A DNA stretch of 8,657 nt. It comes from Deltaproteobacteria bacterium. Lineage in GTDB: Bacteria > SAR324 > JACQKK01. The notes under the pieces were generated by a model, which was not told the origin of the DNA, made no database searches, and saw nothing but the letters and a program-made list of their open reading frames with translations. The stretch is from NCBI GenBank assembly GCA_029858165.1, contig JAOUFO010000062.1, positions 1 through 8,657 on the forward strand, in the 5' to 3' direction. This document shows, piece after piece, positions 1-6,090 of the stretch; position 1 is the first letter of the stretch; each line of letters opens with the position of its first letter. The translations under genes and the position numbers were made by a program.

Positions 1-1347
1 ATACAGTTTTTTCGCTTTGACCAGAACGTGTTCCCTGACTCCGATTTTTCCGAAATCGTGCAAAAGGGAGGCATATCGGATTTCCTGCAACTGTTCATAA
101 TTAAATTTTTGGTTTTTGAACCTGGGTGAATCGTCTTTATCCACCAGTTCCGCCAACCCGACTGTGAGTGTGGAGACCCTTTGGGAATGACCGGATGTGG
201 TGGGGTCCCTGGATTCAATGGCTTTTACACTGGCATTGATAAACCCGTTGAACAGTTGCTTGATGGATTCTACAAATTGAGCATTTTGAATGGCGATGGA
301 CGCCTGGGATGCAATGGACATGACCATCTTGGTGTCATCCTCGGAAAAGGGAAGAATATCCTTCACACAGGTTTCCGGGTTTTCAAGCTTCAGGTTCGGC
401 GCCTTTTTGCGGTTGATCAGCTGAATGACCGCGATGGTTTCCCCTTTATAGTTCATCATCGGGACCGTCAGCATGGATTTGGTGCGGTATCCGATGCTTT
501 TATCAAACTCCTTGCCACCCCACCCATAGGGGGCTTCCGGTGAAATAAAGTAGGCATCCTCAAAATTCAGAAATTTTTGAGTAATGGCCACATGGCCGTA
601 AATGGAGGTGTTGGTGATATCCACCACAAAAGACCGAAAGGGGACCTGTTTTGAAAAATTTTGGGCCACCTGGAAAAGCATTTTTTTGTTTTCCAGGTAT
701 TTTTCCGGATTATCCGGGATATTGGGGTCCGGTTCTATCATATACAAAGAGCCCGCATCAGCCCAGGTCATCTCTCTGCATTTGGCCACAATCAATTCCA
801 ACAACTGGTTCAAGTCTTTTTCCGTTGATAGAGCCATTCCGATCTCATTCAACGTATCCAGGTCATTGGACTGTTTCATCTCCAACACCTTCAGCTCATT
901 CAGTTCCATATCCTGATGAATGGCATCCAGAGTTTTGTTGATTTTGAACAGCCAGAAATCGGGCTGGGGGTTGTGCTGCATGATGTCTATACCCGCCCGT
1001 TTGTGAATATCCACCCCTTTGAATTCATCGTTTTCAAAAAAAAGAATGACTTTGCCGGTTAGCGGCAATTCCTTTGATTGACCAAACAATTTTTCCGTCA
1101 TCTGGTAAAACTGTACATGGTCCGCCACACAGATAACGAATTCGTTTGCCACGGCCTGAATGATTTTTTCGGTCAGAGTTTTGTAAGGGATCACCTCCAC
1201 CTCAGAAACCATACAATCCCGGCAATCCAACGCCAAGTTTGAAAAATGTTCCGGAATATATATTGGAGTCGCTTTTGCCATGCTTTTGGGCTTGGGGCCC
1301 AAATTGGGTTCTAAAGGAGCCTGAATCAATTTTTTTCTCCTGTTCAT
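1..1347 (-). CDS. GAF and HD-GYP domain signalling protein (probable cyclic-di-GMP phosphodiesterase), C-terminus cut by window edge
   Basis: The minus strand is open without a stop from an ATG at 1347 to the window edge (449 codons). Residues about 175-358 form a GAF sensory domain: ADAGSLYMIE, then YRTKSMLTVPM and VIQLINRK, then SIASQASIAIQNA. HD-GYP begins at about 370: AIESRDPTTSGHSQRV carries the first metal histidine (H387), and LLHDFGKIGVREHVL carries the HD pair (H430, D431) and K434. The GYP motif would lie beyond the edge. HDFGKIGVRE is a variant of the usual HDIGKIG(I/V)PD that I associate with GAF/HD-GYP proteins of deltaproteobacterial type. HD-GYP enzymes hydrolyse cyclic di-GMP in the cytoplasm; activity here is inferred. 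Residues 25-135 match no domain I recognise, and 138-170 look like a helical linker. No signal peptide or membrane segment is visible. The boundary is drawn at the ATG, but a TTG at 1329 has the better ribosome binding site. It is transcribed divergently from lon. Confidence 0.9.
   Translation of the reverse strand, partial: MNRRKKLIQAPLEPNLGPKPKSMAKATPIYIPEHFSNLALDCRDCMVSEVEVIPYKTLTEKIIQAVANEFVICVADHVQFYQMTEKLFGQSKELPLTGKVILFFENDEFKGVDIHKRAGIDIMQHNPQPDFWLFKINKTLDAIHQDMELNELKVLEMKQSNDLDTLNEIGMALSTEKDLNQLLELIVAKCREMTWADAGSLYMIEPDPNIPDNPEKYLENKKMLFQVAQNFSKQVPFRSFVVDITNTSIYGHVAITQKFLNFEDAYFISPEAPYGWGGKEFDKSIGYRTKSMLTVPMMNYKGETIAVIQLINRKKAPNLKLENPETCVKDILPFSEDDTKMVMSIASQASIAIQNAQFVESIKQLFNGFINASVKAIESRDPTTSGHSQRVSTLTVGLAELVDKDDSPRFKNQKFNYEQLQEIRYASLLHDFGKIGVREHVLVKAKKLY
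1327..1341 (-). promoter_or_regulatory. Shine-Dalgarno plus alternative TTG start of the HD-GYP gene
   Basis: On the minus strand AGGAG (1341-1337) is followed after 7 bases by TTG (1329-1327), in frame as codon 7 of the ATG-started frame. The ATG at 1347 has no purine-rich sequence in front of it and sits where transcription from the TATAAT at 1360-1355 would begin. The TTG is therefore the likelier initiation codon, which would remove six residues from the N-terminus. This is inference from spacing. Confidence 0.5.
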
Positions 1348-1354
1348 GATTCAA

Positions 1355-1360
1355 ATTATA
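1355..1360 (-). promoter_or_regulatory. Candidate -10 box for the HD-GYP gene
   Basis: A perfect TATAAT on the minus strand ends 7 bases before the ATG at 1347. Transcription would be expected to start at about 1348-1346. The region 16-18 bases upstream holds no good -35 match (for example ATAGTT), so the promoter is either weak or activator-dependent, or the match is by chance in AT-rich DNA. Confidence 0.4.
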
Positions 1361-1594
1361 CAATAATCACCAATTTAAACTATTTTTATGTGGGTGTTAA
1401 ACGGTTTATCGGTTTTTGGTCTGGTCCTGTGGATGCAAATTTGTGACCGCTGCATGGTTTGGAAGGATTTTCAGAAAAATGGAGTTTGGGATTTGTTTTG
1501 TTAACATAATAATTTCATCTAATTTTTCAAAATTAAACCATTTCCACCATCAGCCGTTAAACAACCTGTAGGGGTGAATTAAAAAAACTACGGT

Positions 1595-1623
1595 TTGACA
1601 GATTTTTAGCGAAATTTTATAGT
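1595..1623 (+). promoter_or_regulatory. Sigma-70 promoter of lon
   Basis: TTGACA at 1595-1600 matches the -35 consensus exactly. After a spacer of exactly 17 bases comes TATAGT at 1618-1623, five of six matches to the -10 consensus. Transcription would start at about 1630, giving a leader of about 46 bases before the lon ATG. This is the best promoter in the window and suggests strong housekeeping expression of lon. Confidence 0.75.
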
Positions 1624-1666
1624 TGTATGAGGAAGCCCTCTCCAATCCCTTAAAACCCTGAACACT

Positions 1667-1676
1667 AGGAACCTCC
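1667..1676 (+). promoter_or_regulatory. Ribosome binding site of lon
   Basis: AGGAA at 1667-1671 lies 5 bases before the ATG at 1677. The spacer is CCTCC, itself complementary to a GGAGG-type sequence, so it could pair with the GAGG at the very start of the leader (1629-1632). Local masking of the start is possible but unproven. Confidence 0.6.
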
Positions 1677-4100
1677 ATGGGCAAAGCAAAACTTTATCCA
1701 ATGCTGCCAATGCGGGATATCGTGGTATTTCCCCACATGACCACCCCGTTTTTCATTGGCCGCAAGAAATCCATGGCGGCCCTGGAAACCGCTTTGGCGG
1801 GGGACCGCTGCGTTTTTGTGGTGGCTCAGAAAGACCCCATGGTGGAACATCCCACCCAGGAGGACCTTTACCAAATCGGGACCGTCGGCAACATTCTGCA
1901 AATCATGAGGCTGCCCAACGGGACCATCAAAGCCCTGTTTGAATCAAAACAAAGAGGGCGGCTCATCAAAGCCGAAACAGATGAGTTGAAATACGGGGGT
2001 TTGGTTGAATTGGTTGAGGAATCCATAACCGATGAAGCTGAAATGATCGCCCTGGCCAAAACCACCCGAAATGAACTGGATACCTACCTGAAGGAAATCA
2101 AACGCAGCACCGAAGGCGTGGACCAGGTGGCCTTAAACACCGATGATCCATACAGTCTGGCAGATCGGATTGCCCCTTTGTTGCACATTGATCTGGTGAA
2201 AAAACAAGAACTTTTGGAAATTTCCGATCCCAAGCTCAGACTTGAGAAGGTTTTTGAAAGGATGATTGAAGAGGCGGAAATTAAAAAGCTGGAAAAGAAA
2301 CTTAAAGAACGGGTTCAAGGTCAAATCGGGCGGACCCAGAAGGAATACTATCTCAACGAGCAGATCAAGGCGATCCAAAAGGAATTGGGCACCAGCGAGG
2401 ACGGTAAAGCTGAAATTGAAGAGTACGAAAAAAGGATAGACGATTCCAAAATGGCCCCTGAAGCCCTGGAAGTGGCCAAAAAAGAGCTTAAAAAGCTGAA
2501 AATGATGTCTCCCATGTCCGCGGAAGCCAACGTGGTGCGGAACTATCTGGATACCCTTTTATCCATGCCCTGGGGGATAAAAACCAAGGACAACTTTAAC
2601 CTGACCCGCTCTCAGAAAATTTTGGATGAGGATCATTACGGGCTGGATAAGGTGAAGGAAAGGATCATTGAATACCTGGCCGTGGCTAAAATGTCCGGCA
2701 AAATCAAAGGCCCCATCATCTGTTTGGTGGGACCTCCCGGAGTGGGAAAAACCTCCCTGGCGAGAAGTGTCGCCAGGGCTTTGGGGCGCAAGTTTGTCCG
2801 CATGAGTCTGGGGGGCATCCGGGACGAGGCGGAAATCCGCGGCCACCGCCGGACCTACATCGGCGCTTTGCCCGGAAAAATCATCCAATCCTTGAAAAAG
2901 GCTAAAAGCAACAACCCTCTTCTGTTGTTGGACGAGGTGGATAAAATGACCCATGGAGTGATGGGGGATCCGGCAGCCGCCTTGTTGGAGGTACTGGACC
3001 CGGAGCAAAACAACTCCTTTATGGACCATTATCTGGAAGTGGAATACAATCTTTCAGATGTTTTGTTTTTTTGCACCGCCAACACCCTTTCAGGGATACC
3101 CGCCCCGTTGCGGGACAGAATGGAAATCATCACCCTGCCCGGCTATACCGAACTTGAAAAAGAAAACATTGCCATCCGCCATCTCATTATCAAACAACTG
3201 GATGAAAACGGGCTTAAACCGGCTCAGGTTAAGTTTCATCGCCACTCCATCGTAGACATCATCCAGGGGTACACACGGGAAGCCGGGGTGAGAAACCTGG
3301 AAAGGGAGATCGGCAAGGTGTGCCGGAAAATCGCCACCGACCTGGTGAAGCATCCCCACAAAAAACTGATTACGGTCACCTCTAAAAAAATAAATGATTT
3401 TCTGGGGGTGATCAAATTCACCCATGATCTGGTTGAAGGGAGTAACGAGGTTGGGGTGGCCACGGGATTGGCCTGGACCCAAAACGGCGGAGAATTGCTG
3501 TTTATTGAATCCACCCTGATGCGGGGTGTGGGCCAGCTTCAGATTACCGGTCGGCTGGGGGATGTGATGAAGGAATCGGTTCAGGCCGCCCTCAGTTATG
3601 TACGGGCCAACGCTGCCAAATTGGGCATTGACCCCAAAGTGTTTAAAAAAACCGACATCCATATCCATTTGCCGGAGGGAGCCATTCCCAAAGACGGCCC
3701 CTCCGCCGGCATCACCCTCATCACCACCATCGTCAGCGCCTTCACCCAGATCCCTGTCCGTAAAAAAGTCGCCATGACCGGAGAGATCACCCTGCGGGGA
3801 AAAGTTTTGCCCATCGGTGGTTTGAAGGAAAAACTGCTCGCGGCCAAGCGCGGGATGGCAGAGGAAGTGCTGATTCCATTCAACAATCAAAATGATCTGG
3901 CCGAAGTCCCCAACGAAATCAAAAAAGGGTTGAAAATTCACCCGGTCAAAACGGTTATGGAGGGATTGCAATATTCCCTTGAGCGGATGCCACAACCCTT
4001 GTCAGATCCAAGAGACAAGGATGATGAAGGCAAAGGTGTGAAGGATTTGTTGCAGCCTTCGGGGAAGGTCAACGACATTTCTCCCCCGGCCTATACCTAA
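1677..4100 (+). CDS. lon: ATP-dependent protease Lon (EC 3.4.21.53), complete
   Basis: Lon is a cytoplasmic homohexameric AAA+ serine protease that unfolds and degrades misfolded proteins and selected regulators. The 807-residue product has the full LonA order. An N-terminal substrate-binding domain (about 5-200, opening LYPMLPMRDIVVFP) is followed by a helical linker (200-300). The AAA+ module has Walker A GPPGVGKT at 352-359, Walker B LLLLDEVD at 415-422 and an arginine-containing PLRDRME segment near 477. The C-terminal protease domain carries catalytic Ser676 in KDGPSAGIT and Lys719 in GGLKEK, 43 residues apart as in E. coli (S679/K722). E. coli Lon is 784 residues; most of the difference is a charged, proline-containing tail after about 770. 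The ATG is supported by AGGAA and an upstream consensus promoter. The gene stands alone and ends at a strong terminator. A 301-codon frame on the opposite strand (3090-3995) is a shadow. Confidence 0.98.
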   Translation: MGKAKLYPMLPMRDIVVFPHMTTPFFIGRKKSMAALETALAGDRCVFVVAQKDPMVEHPTQEDLYQIGTVGNILQIMRLPNGTIKALFESKQRGRLIKAETDELKYGGLVELVEESITDEAEMIALAKTTRNELDTYLKEIKRSTEGVDQVALNTDDPYSLADRIAPLLHIDLVKKQELLEISDPKLRLEKVFERMIEEAEIKKLEKKLKERVQGQIGRTQKEYYLNEQIKAIQKELGTSEDGKAEIEEYEKRIDDSKMAPEALEVAKKELKKLKMMSPMSAEANVVRNYLDTLLSMPWGIKTKDNFNLTRSQKILDEDHYGLDKVKERIIEYLAVAKMSGKIKGPIICLVGPPGVGKTSLARSVARALGRKFVRMSLGGIRDEAEIRGHRRTYIGALPGKIIQSLKKAKSNNPLLLLDEVDKMTHGVMGDPAAALLEVLDPEQNNSFMDHYLEVEYNLSDVLFFCTANTLSGIPAPLRDRMEIITLPGYTELEKENIAIRHLIIKQLDENGLKPAQVKFHRHSIVDIIQGYTREAGVRNLEREIGKVCRKIATDLVKHPHKKLITVTSKKINDFLGVIKFTHDLVEGSNEVGVATGLAWTQNGGELLFIESTLMRGVGQLQITGRLGDVMKESVQAALSYVRANAAKLGIDPKVFKKTDIHIHLPEGAIPKDGPSAGITLITTIVSAFTQIPVRKKVAMTGEITLRGKVLPIGGLKEKLLAAKRGMAEEVLIPFNNQNDLAEVPNEIKKGLKIHPVKTVMEGLQYSLERMPQPLSDPRDKDDEGKGVKDLLQPSGKVNDISPPAYT

Positions 4101-4118
4101 TTTACAACCTCCCAGCCT

Positions 4119-4169
4119 CCACAACAAAAAACCCCGGTTGCCCGCAGGCACCGGGGTTTTTTGTTGTGG
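4119..4169. terminator. Bidirectional intrinsic terminator between lon and the convergent LprI-domain gene
   Basis: Two perfect 20-base arms (4119-4138 and 4150-4169) surround an 11-base centre. The centre can extend the stem by GCC/GGC with one bulged T, leaving a CGCA loop. The GC core ACCCCGGT is flanked by A6 on the left and T6 on the right, so the RNA of either strand has a GC-rich stem followed by a U run. It begins 18 bases after the lon stop and ends 15 bases before the stop of the opposing gene, so it can end both transcripts. Confidence 0.93.
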
Positions 4170-4184
4170 AGCGGGATATCCTGC

Positions 4185-5237
4185 TTACTCGGTTCCCCCT
4201 TTGGATTCCTGCTCCTGGTTCAACTGAATTTGTCCGTTTTTATCCGCACTGACCTTAAAGGTGACATTCATGTCACAATCAGCCGGATAACACACATACT
4301 CATAAGAGTACTTTCCGGTAATGACTGTTTTTTCCGCCGTGATATTCGCCTGATAAGAGGTTTCCACTCCCATCAGTTTGATGGTGGTATCCTTGTATTT
4401 GGTTGCCAGAACCAGCAGAAAGGGTGTGTTTTGCTCAGGCTTCATCCCTTTTTTATAAATTCCGGCCAGATAATCCCCATCAAACATCGGGGCCTTACCC
4501 AAAGAGGGATCCATCACTTTTTGCAAGGCCGCCATTCTGTTTGCATAGGACAGACTGAGACAGATACCGTCTGCCTCTTTTCCCTTTTGACAGGTATTCC
4601 GTTGTTTCAACCAATTTTTCTGGTCCGCCACCAACCCCGCCGCCTCTCTTTTGGACAATTTGGCTTTGGCCGCCTTATACAAACCACCCATTTCCTTGTC
4701 CGCCTGGGCCAGTCGTTTATCATGACACAAGCCTTGTTCTATGGGGGTGGAAGCCTTGTCGCAGTCAAACCCTGTTTCATAGGTGCTTGGGATAAAGTGG
4801 TAAACGGGTTCGTTCTCATTCCCAGGAATCTTGACCGTCACGGTTTTTTGCCGTTTGGTTCCCCCTTCCTTCAGGGTAAAAGTCCATTTTTGCTTTGGTG
4901 AATTGGGGTCAAGGGGAACCACCACCTGTTTATCCTCAGCATGCAAGCCATCCGTAAACACCGCGGAGCCGGATGTTATCACCTCATTGGGGCCATAGGG
5001 CACATCCCGATCCAAAGTTTCCCAATTGAATCCGGCCGCGGTCACTTTATCTATATTCAGGTAATTGTACACTTCCTGGGTTTCGGGGGGATTTTCCAGC
5101 ACGTCCCAACGGCCTTCCCATTTTTTTGCCGCCTGGGGATCTAGGGCCCACCCTGTTTGAGGCCATAATCCAACCATCAGCACCATCGACAACAACAAAC
5201 CTGTCCCGCGTAACGGGGCCATCCTTGTTTGTTCCAT
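4185..5237 (-). CDS. Exported protein with a central LprI-like (DUF1311) domain
   Basis: Numbering is from the ATG at 5237. Residues 1-31 form a signal peptide: a basic start, a hydrophobic stretch GLLLSMVLMVGLW, and a probable cut after TGWA, so the protein is expected in the periplasm or outside. The centre (about 156-226) matches the LprI family: GFDCDKASTPIEQGLC, then a helical stretch, then the signature VADQKNWLKQRNTC and one more Cys. LprI of Mycobacterium tuberculosis inhibits lysozyme, but most relatives are uncharacterised, so function here is open. The mature protein has six Cys (four in the domain, two near the C-terminus in VCYPADC), compatible with disulfides. The flanking parts (about 32-150 and 250-350) look beta-rich and are unrecognised. 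A GTG at 5243 in the same frame is an alternative start. AGGTGA at 5245-5240 favours the ATG. It follows the HNH gene by about 35 bases, probably in one operon. Confidence 0.85.
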   Translation of the reverse strand: MEQTRMAPLRGTGLLLSMVLMVGLWPQTGWALDPQAAKKWEGRWDVLENPPETQEVYNYLNIDKVTAAGFNWETLDRDVPYGPNEVITSGSAVFTDGLHAEDKQVVVPLDPNSPKQKWTFTLKEGGTKRQKTVTVKIPGNENEPVYHFIPSTYETGFDCDKASTPIEQGLCHDKRLAQADKEMGGLYKAAKAKLSKREAAGLVADQKNWLKQRNTCQKGKEADGICLSLSYANRMAALQKVMDPSLGKAPMFDGDYLAGIYKKGMKPEQNTPFLLVLATKYKDTTIKLMGVETSYQANITAEKTVITGKYSYEYVCYPADCDMNVTFKVSADKNGQIQLNQEQESKGGTE

Positions 5238-5239
5238 TT

Positions 5240-5245
5240 TCACCT
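5240..5245 (-). promoter_or_regulatory. Shine-Dalgarno that decides the start of the LprI-domain gene
   Basis: AGGTGA on the minus strand pairs well with the 16S rRNA 3' end and stands 2 bases (5 from the AGG) before the ATG at 5237. The in-frame GTG at 5243 lies inside this element and has no comparable site of its own, so it is unlikely to be the start. Confidence 0.55.
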
Positions 5246-5271
5246 GATTAGATTTAGGTTTTTTATAGGAG

Positions 5272-5805
5272 CTATGTCCCTTTTTCCCAATTGAACACCG
5301 AGGGAGGCAAATAGCTGCGCCAAACTACGGGTGCGGCTTCAAGCCGCATCACCACCTCCACCGGAGGCAGCCAGACAGGCTCCACCGGGGGTTTCATCAG
5401 CCGGAAACTGGAGACATGCAGGGATTTATTCCCTTTTTTCCAGTTGCATGGGCGGCAGGAGGTCACCACATTGGTCCAGCAGGTTTTTCCCCCTTTGCTG
5501 CGGGGAATGACATGGTCAAAGGTTAAAACATAGGGGGGGTAAACAGTATGGCAGTACTGGCAGGTATAGTTGTCCCGCACAAAAAGATTTCGCCGGGAAA
5601 ACCGGATCTGTTTTTGTCGGGATTTTACAAATCGGGTTAATTTCATTACCGCGGGGAGACGCATCGCCAAACTTGCGCTATGAATCACCCGGTCGTATTC
5701 CTCCAAAACCTCAACCTTTTGGGTAAGGCAGAGGACAATGGCCCTTTTCCATGAGATGACCTTGATGGGCTCGTAGGATGATGAAATCAACAACGCGCTT
5801 TCCAT
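5272..5805 (-). CDS. HNH endonuclease family protein (McrA-like, COG1403 type)
   Basis: This small cytoplasmic protein belongs to a widespread stand-alone HNH family whose cellular role is not settled; presence of the motif implies metal-dependent DNA nicking or cleavage. Numbering from the ATG at 5805, an N-terminal segment (LLISSSYEPIKVISWKRA) typical of the family is followed by VEVLEEYDR and then the HNH module. The module has a zinc pair C82-x2-C85 in YTCQYC, the catalytic DH in FDHVIPRSKGG (H98), the central Asn in WTNVV (N112), and C117-x2-C120-N121 in SCRPCNWKKGN. All key residues are present. A GTG at 5820 is a possible earlier start; neither start has a good ribosome binding site, and relatives start close to the ATG. 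It is the first gene of a probable two-gene unit with the LprI-domain gene and is divergent from cheB. A C7 run at 5539-5533 lies in its coding strand. Confidence 0.9.
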   Translation of the reverse strand: MESALLISSSYEPIKVISWKRAIVLCLTQKVEVLEEYDRVIHSASLAMRLPAVMKLTRFVKSRQKQIRFSRRNLFVRDNYTCQYCHTVYPPYVLTFDHVIPRSKGGKTCWTNVVTSCRPCNWKKGNKSLHVSSFRLMKPPVEPVWLPPVEVVMRLEAAPVVWRSYLPPSVFNWEKGT

Positions 5806-5858
5806 AATCGCCAAACCCACATGACCGGTTGTTTATGTCGCTTCATTCGGTTTTTTTC

Positions 5859-5867
5859 TGTATATCA
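5859..5867 (-). promoter_or_regulatory. Candidate extended -10 promoter of the HNH/LprI unit
   Basis: The minus strand reads TGATATACA (5867-5859), an extended -10 (TGN followed by TATACA). The -35 region at 17 bases spacing (TGGATT) is poor, which extended -10 promoters tolerate. The predicted leader to the ATG at 5805 is about 45 bases. Confidence 0.4.
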
Positions 5868-6050
5868 GAACCCATCTATCCAATCCATTTTTTTGTTTTT
5901 AACCATTTTTCGTATAGACCTTGTTCCCGACTGAAAAAACCGCCGAATTCATCATTAAACATTGGTTTTTATTATATTTTCCTTTTCTTAAAACTTATTT
6001 CCCGCTAAAGTTGTTCAATAGATATAAATCTTTCGTTGTTTTTCTCTTAA

Positions 6051-6056
6051 TATAAT
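6051..6056 (+). promoter_or_regulatory. Candidate -10 box of cheB-cheR
   Basis: A perfect TATAAT whose last bases overlap an in-frame ATG at 6055. If it is a real -10 box, transcription starts near 6063 and that ATG is upstream of the message, which supports initiation at 6091. The expected -35 position (6028-6033, ATCTTT) is a poor match. Confidence 0.4.
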
Positions 6057-6082
6057 GAATTTACCAGCTACCCACCCACATA

Positions 6083-6088
6083 AAAGGA
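6083..6088 (+). promoter_or_regulatory. Ribosome binding site selecting the cheB start at 6091
   Basis: AAAGGA at 6083-6088 ends 2 bases before the ATG at 6091. Spacing is tight but usable, and the competing upstream ATG at 6055 has none. Confidence 0.5.
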
Positions 6089-6090
6089 CT

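Larger units (their letters stand above)
1348..1676. other. Divergent intergenic region between the HD-GYP gene and lon
   Basis: About 330 bases without a credible gene. It holds the candidate -10 box of the HD-GYP gene at its left end and the lon promoter, leader and ribosome binding site at its right end. A short 11-base palindrome, TAAAC-G-GTTTA at 1398-1408, could be an operator but is short enough to be chance. I see no CIRCE element (the HrcA heat-shock operator) and no convincing sigma-32 site for lon. The middle (about 1410-1590) is AT-rich with nothing else I can identify. Confidence 0.6.
5806..6090. other. AT-rich divergent intergenic region between the HNH gene and cheB
   Basis: About 285 bases with long T runs (for example 5851-5857 and 5888-5894) and no credible gene on either strand. 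It must contain the promoters of both divergent units; one candidate for each is listed. I see no flagellar sigma-28 or sigma-54 type site in front of cheB, and no long inverted repeat that would mark a repressor site. Confidence 0.55.

Noticed and set aside
181..941. Three plus-strand frames of about 96-120 codons
   Set aside because: They lie entirely opposite the HD-GYP gene, whose frame contains clear GAF and HD motifs; their translations show no recognisable domain.
1398..1408. Palindrome TAAAC-G-GTTTA as a repressor site
   Set aside because: Five-base arms in AT-rich DNA are expected by chance and no second copy is seen.
1422..1439. Sigma-54-like GG-N10-GC match (GG 1423-1424, GC 1435-1436)
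   Set aside because: Only the minimal dinucleotides and a partial TGCA match; it is about 240 bases from lon, which has a far better sigma-70 promoter.
3090..3995. 301-codon minus-strand frame
   Set aside because: Antisense to the lon ATPase/protease region, rich in Phe, Gly, His and Gln as expected of a shadow, with no domain.
4161..4901. 246-codon plus-strand frame
   Set aside because: Begins inside the terminator hairpin and runs opposite the exported LprI-domain gene, which has a signal peptide and domain; no ribosome site.
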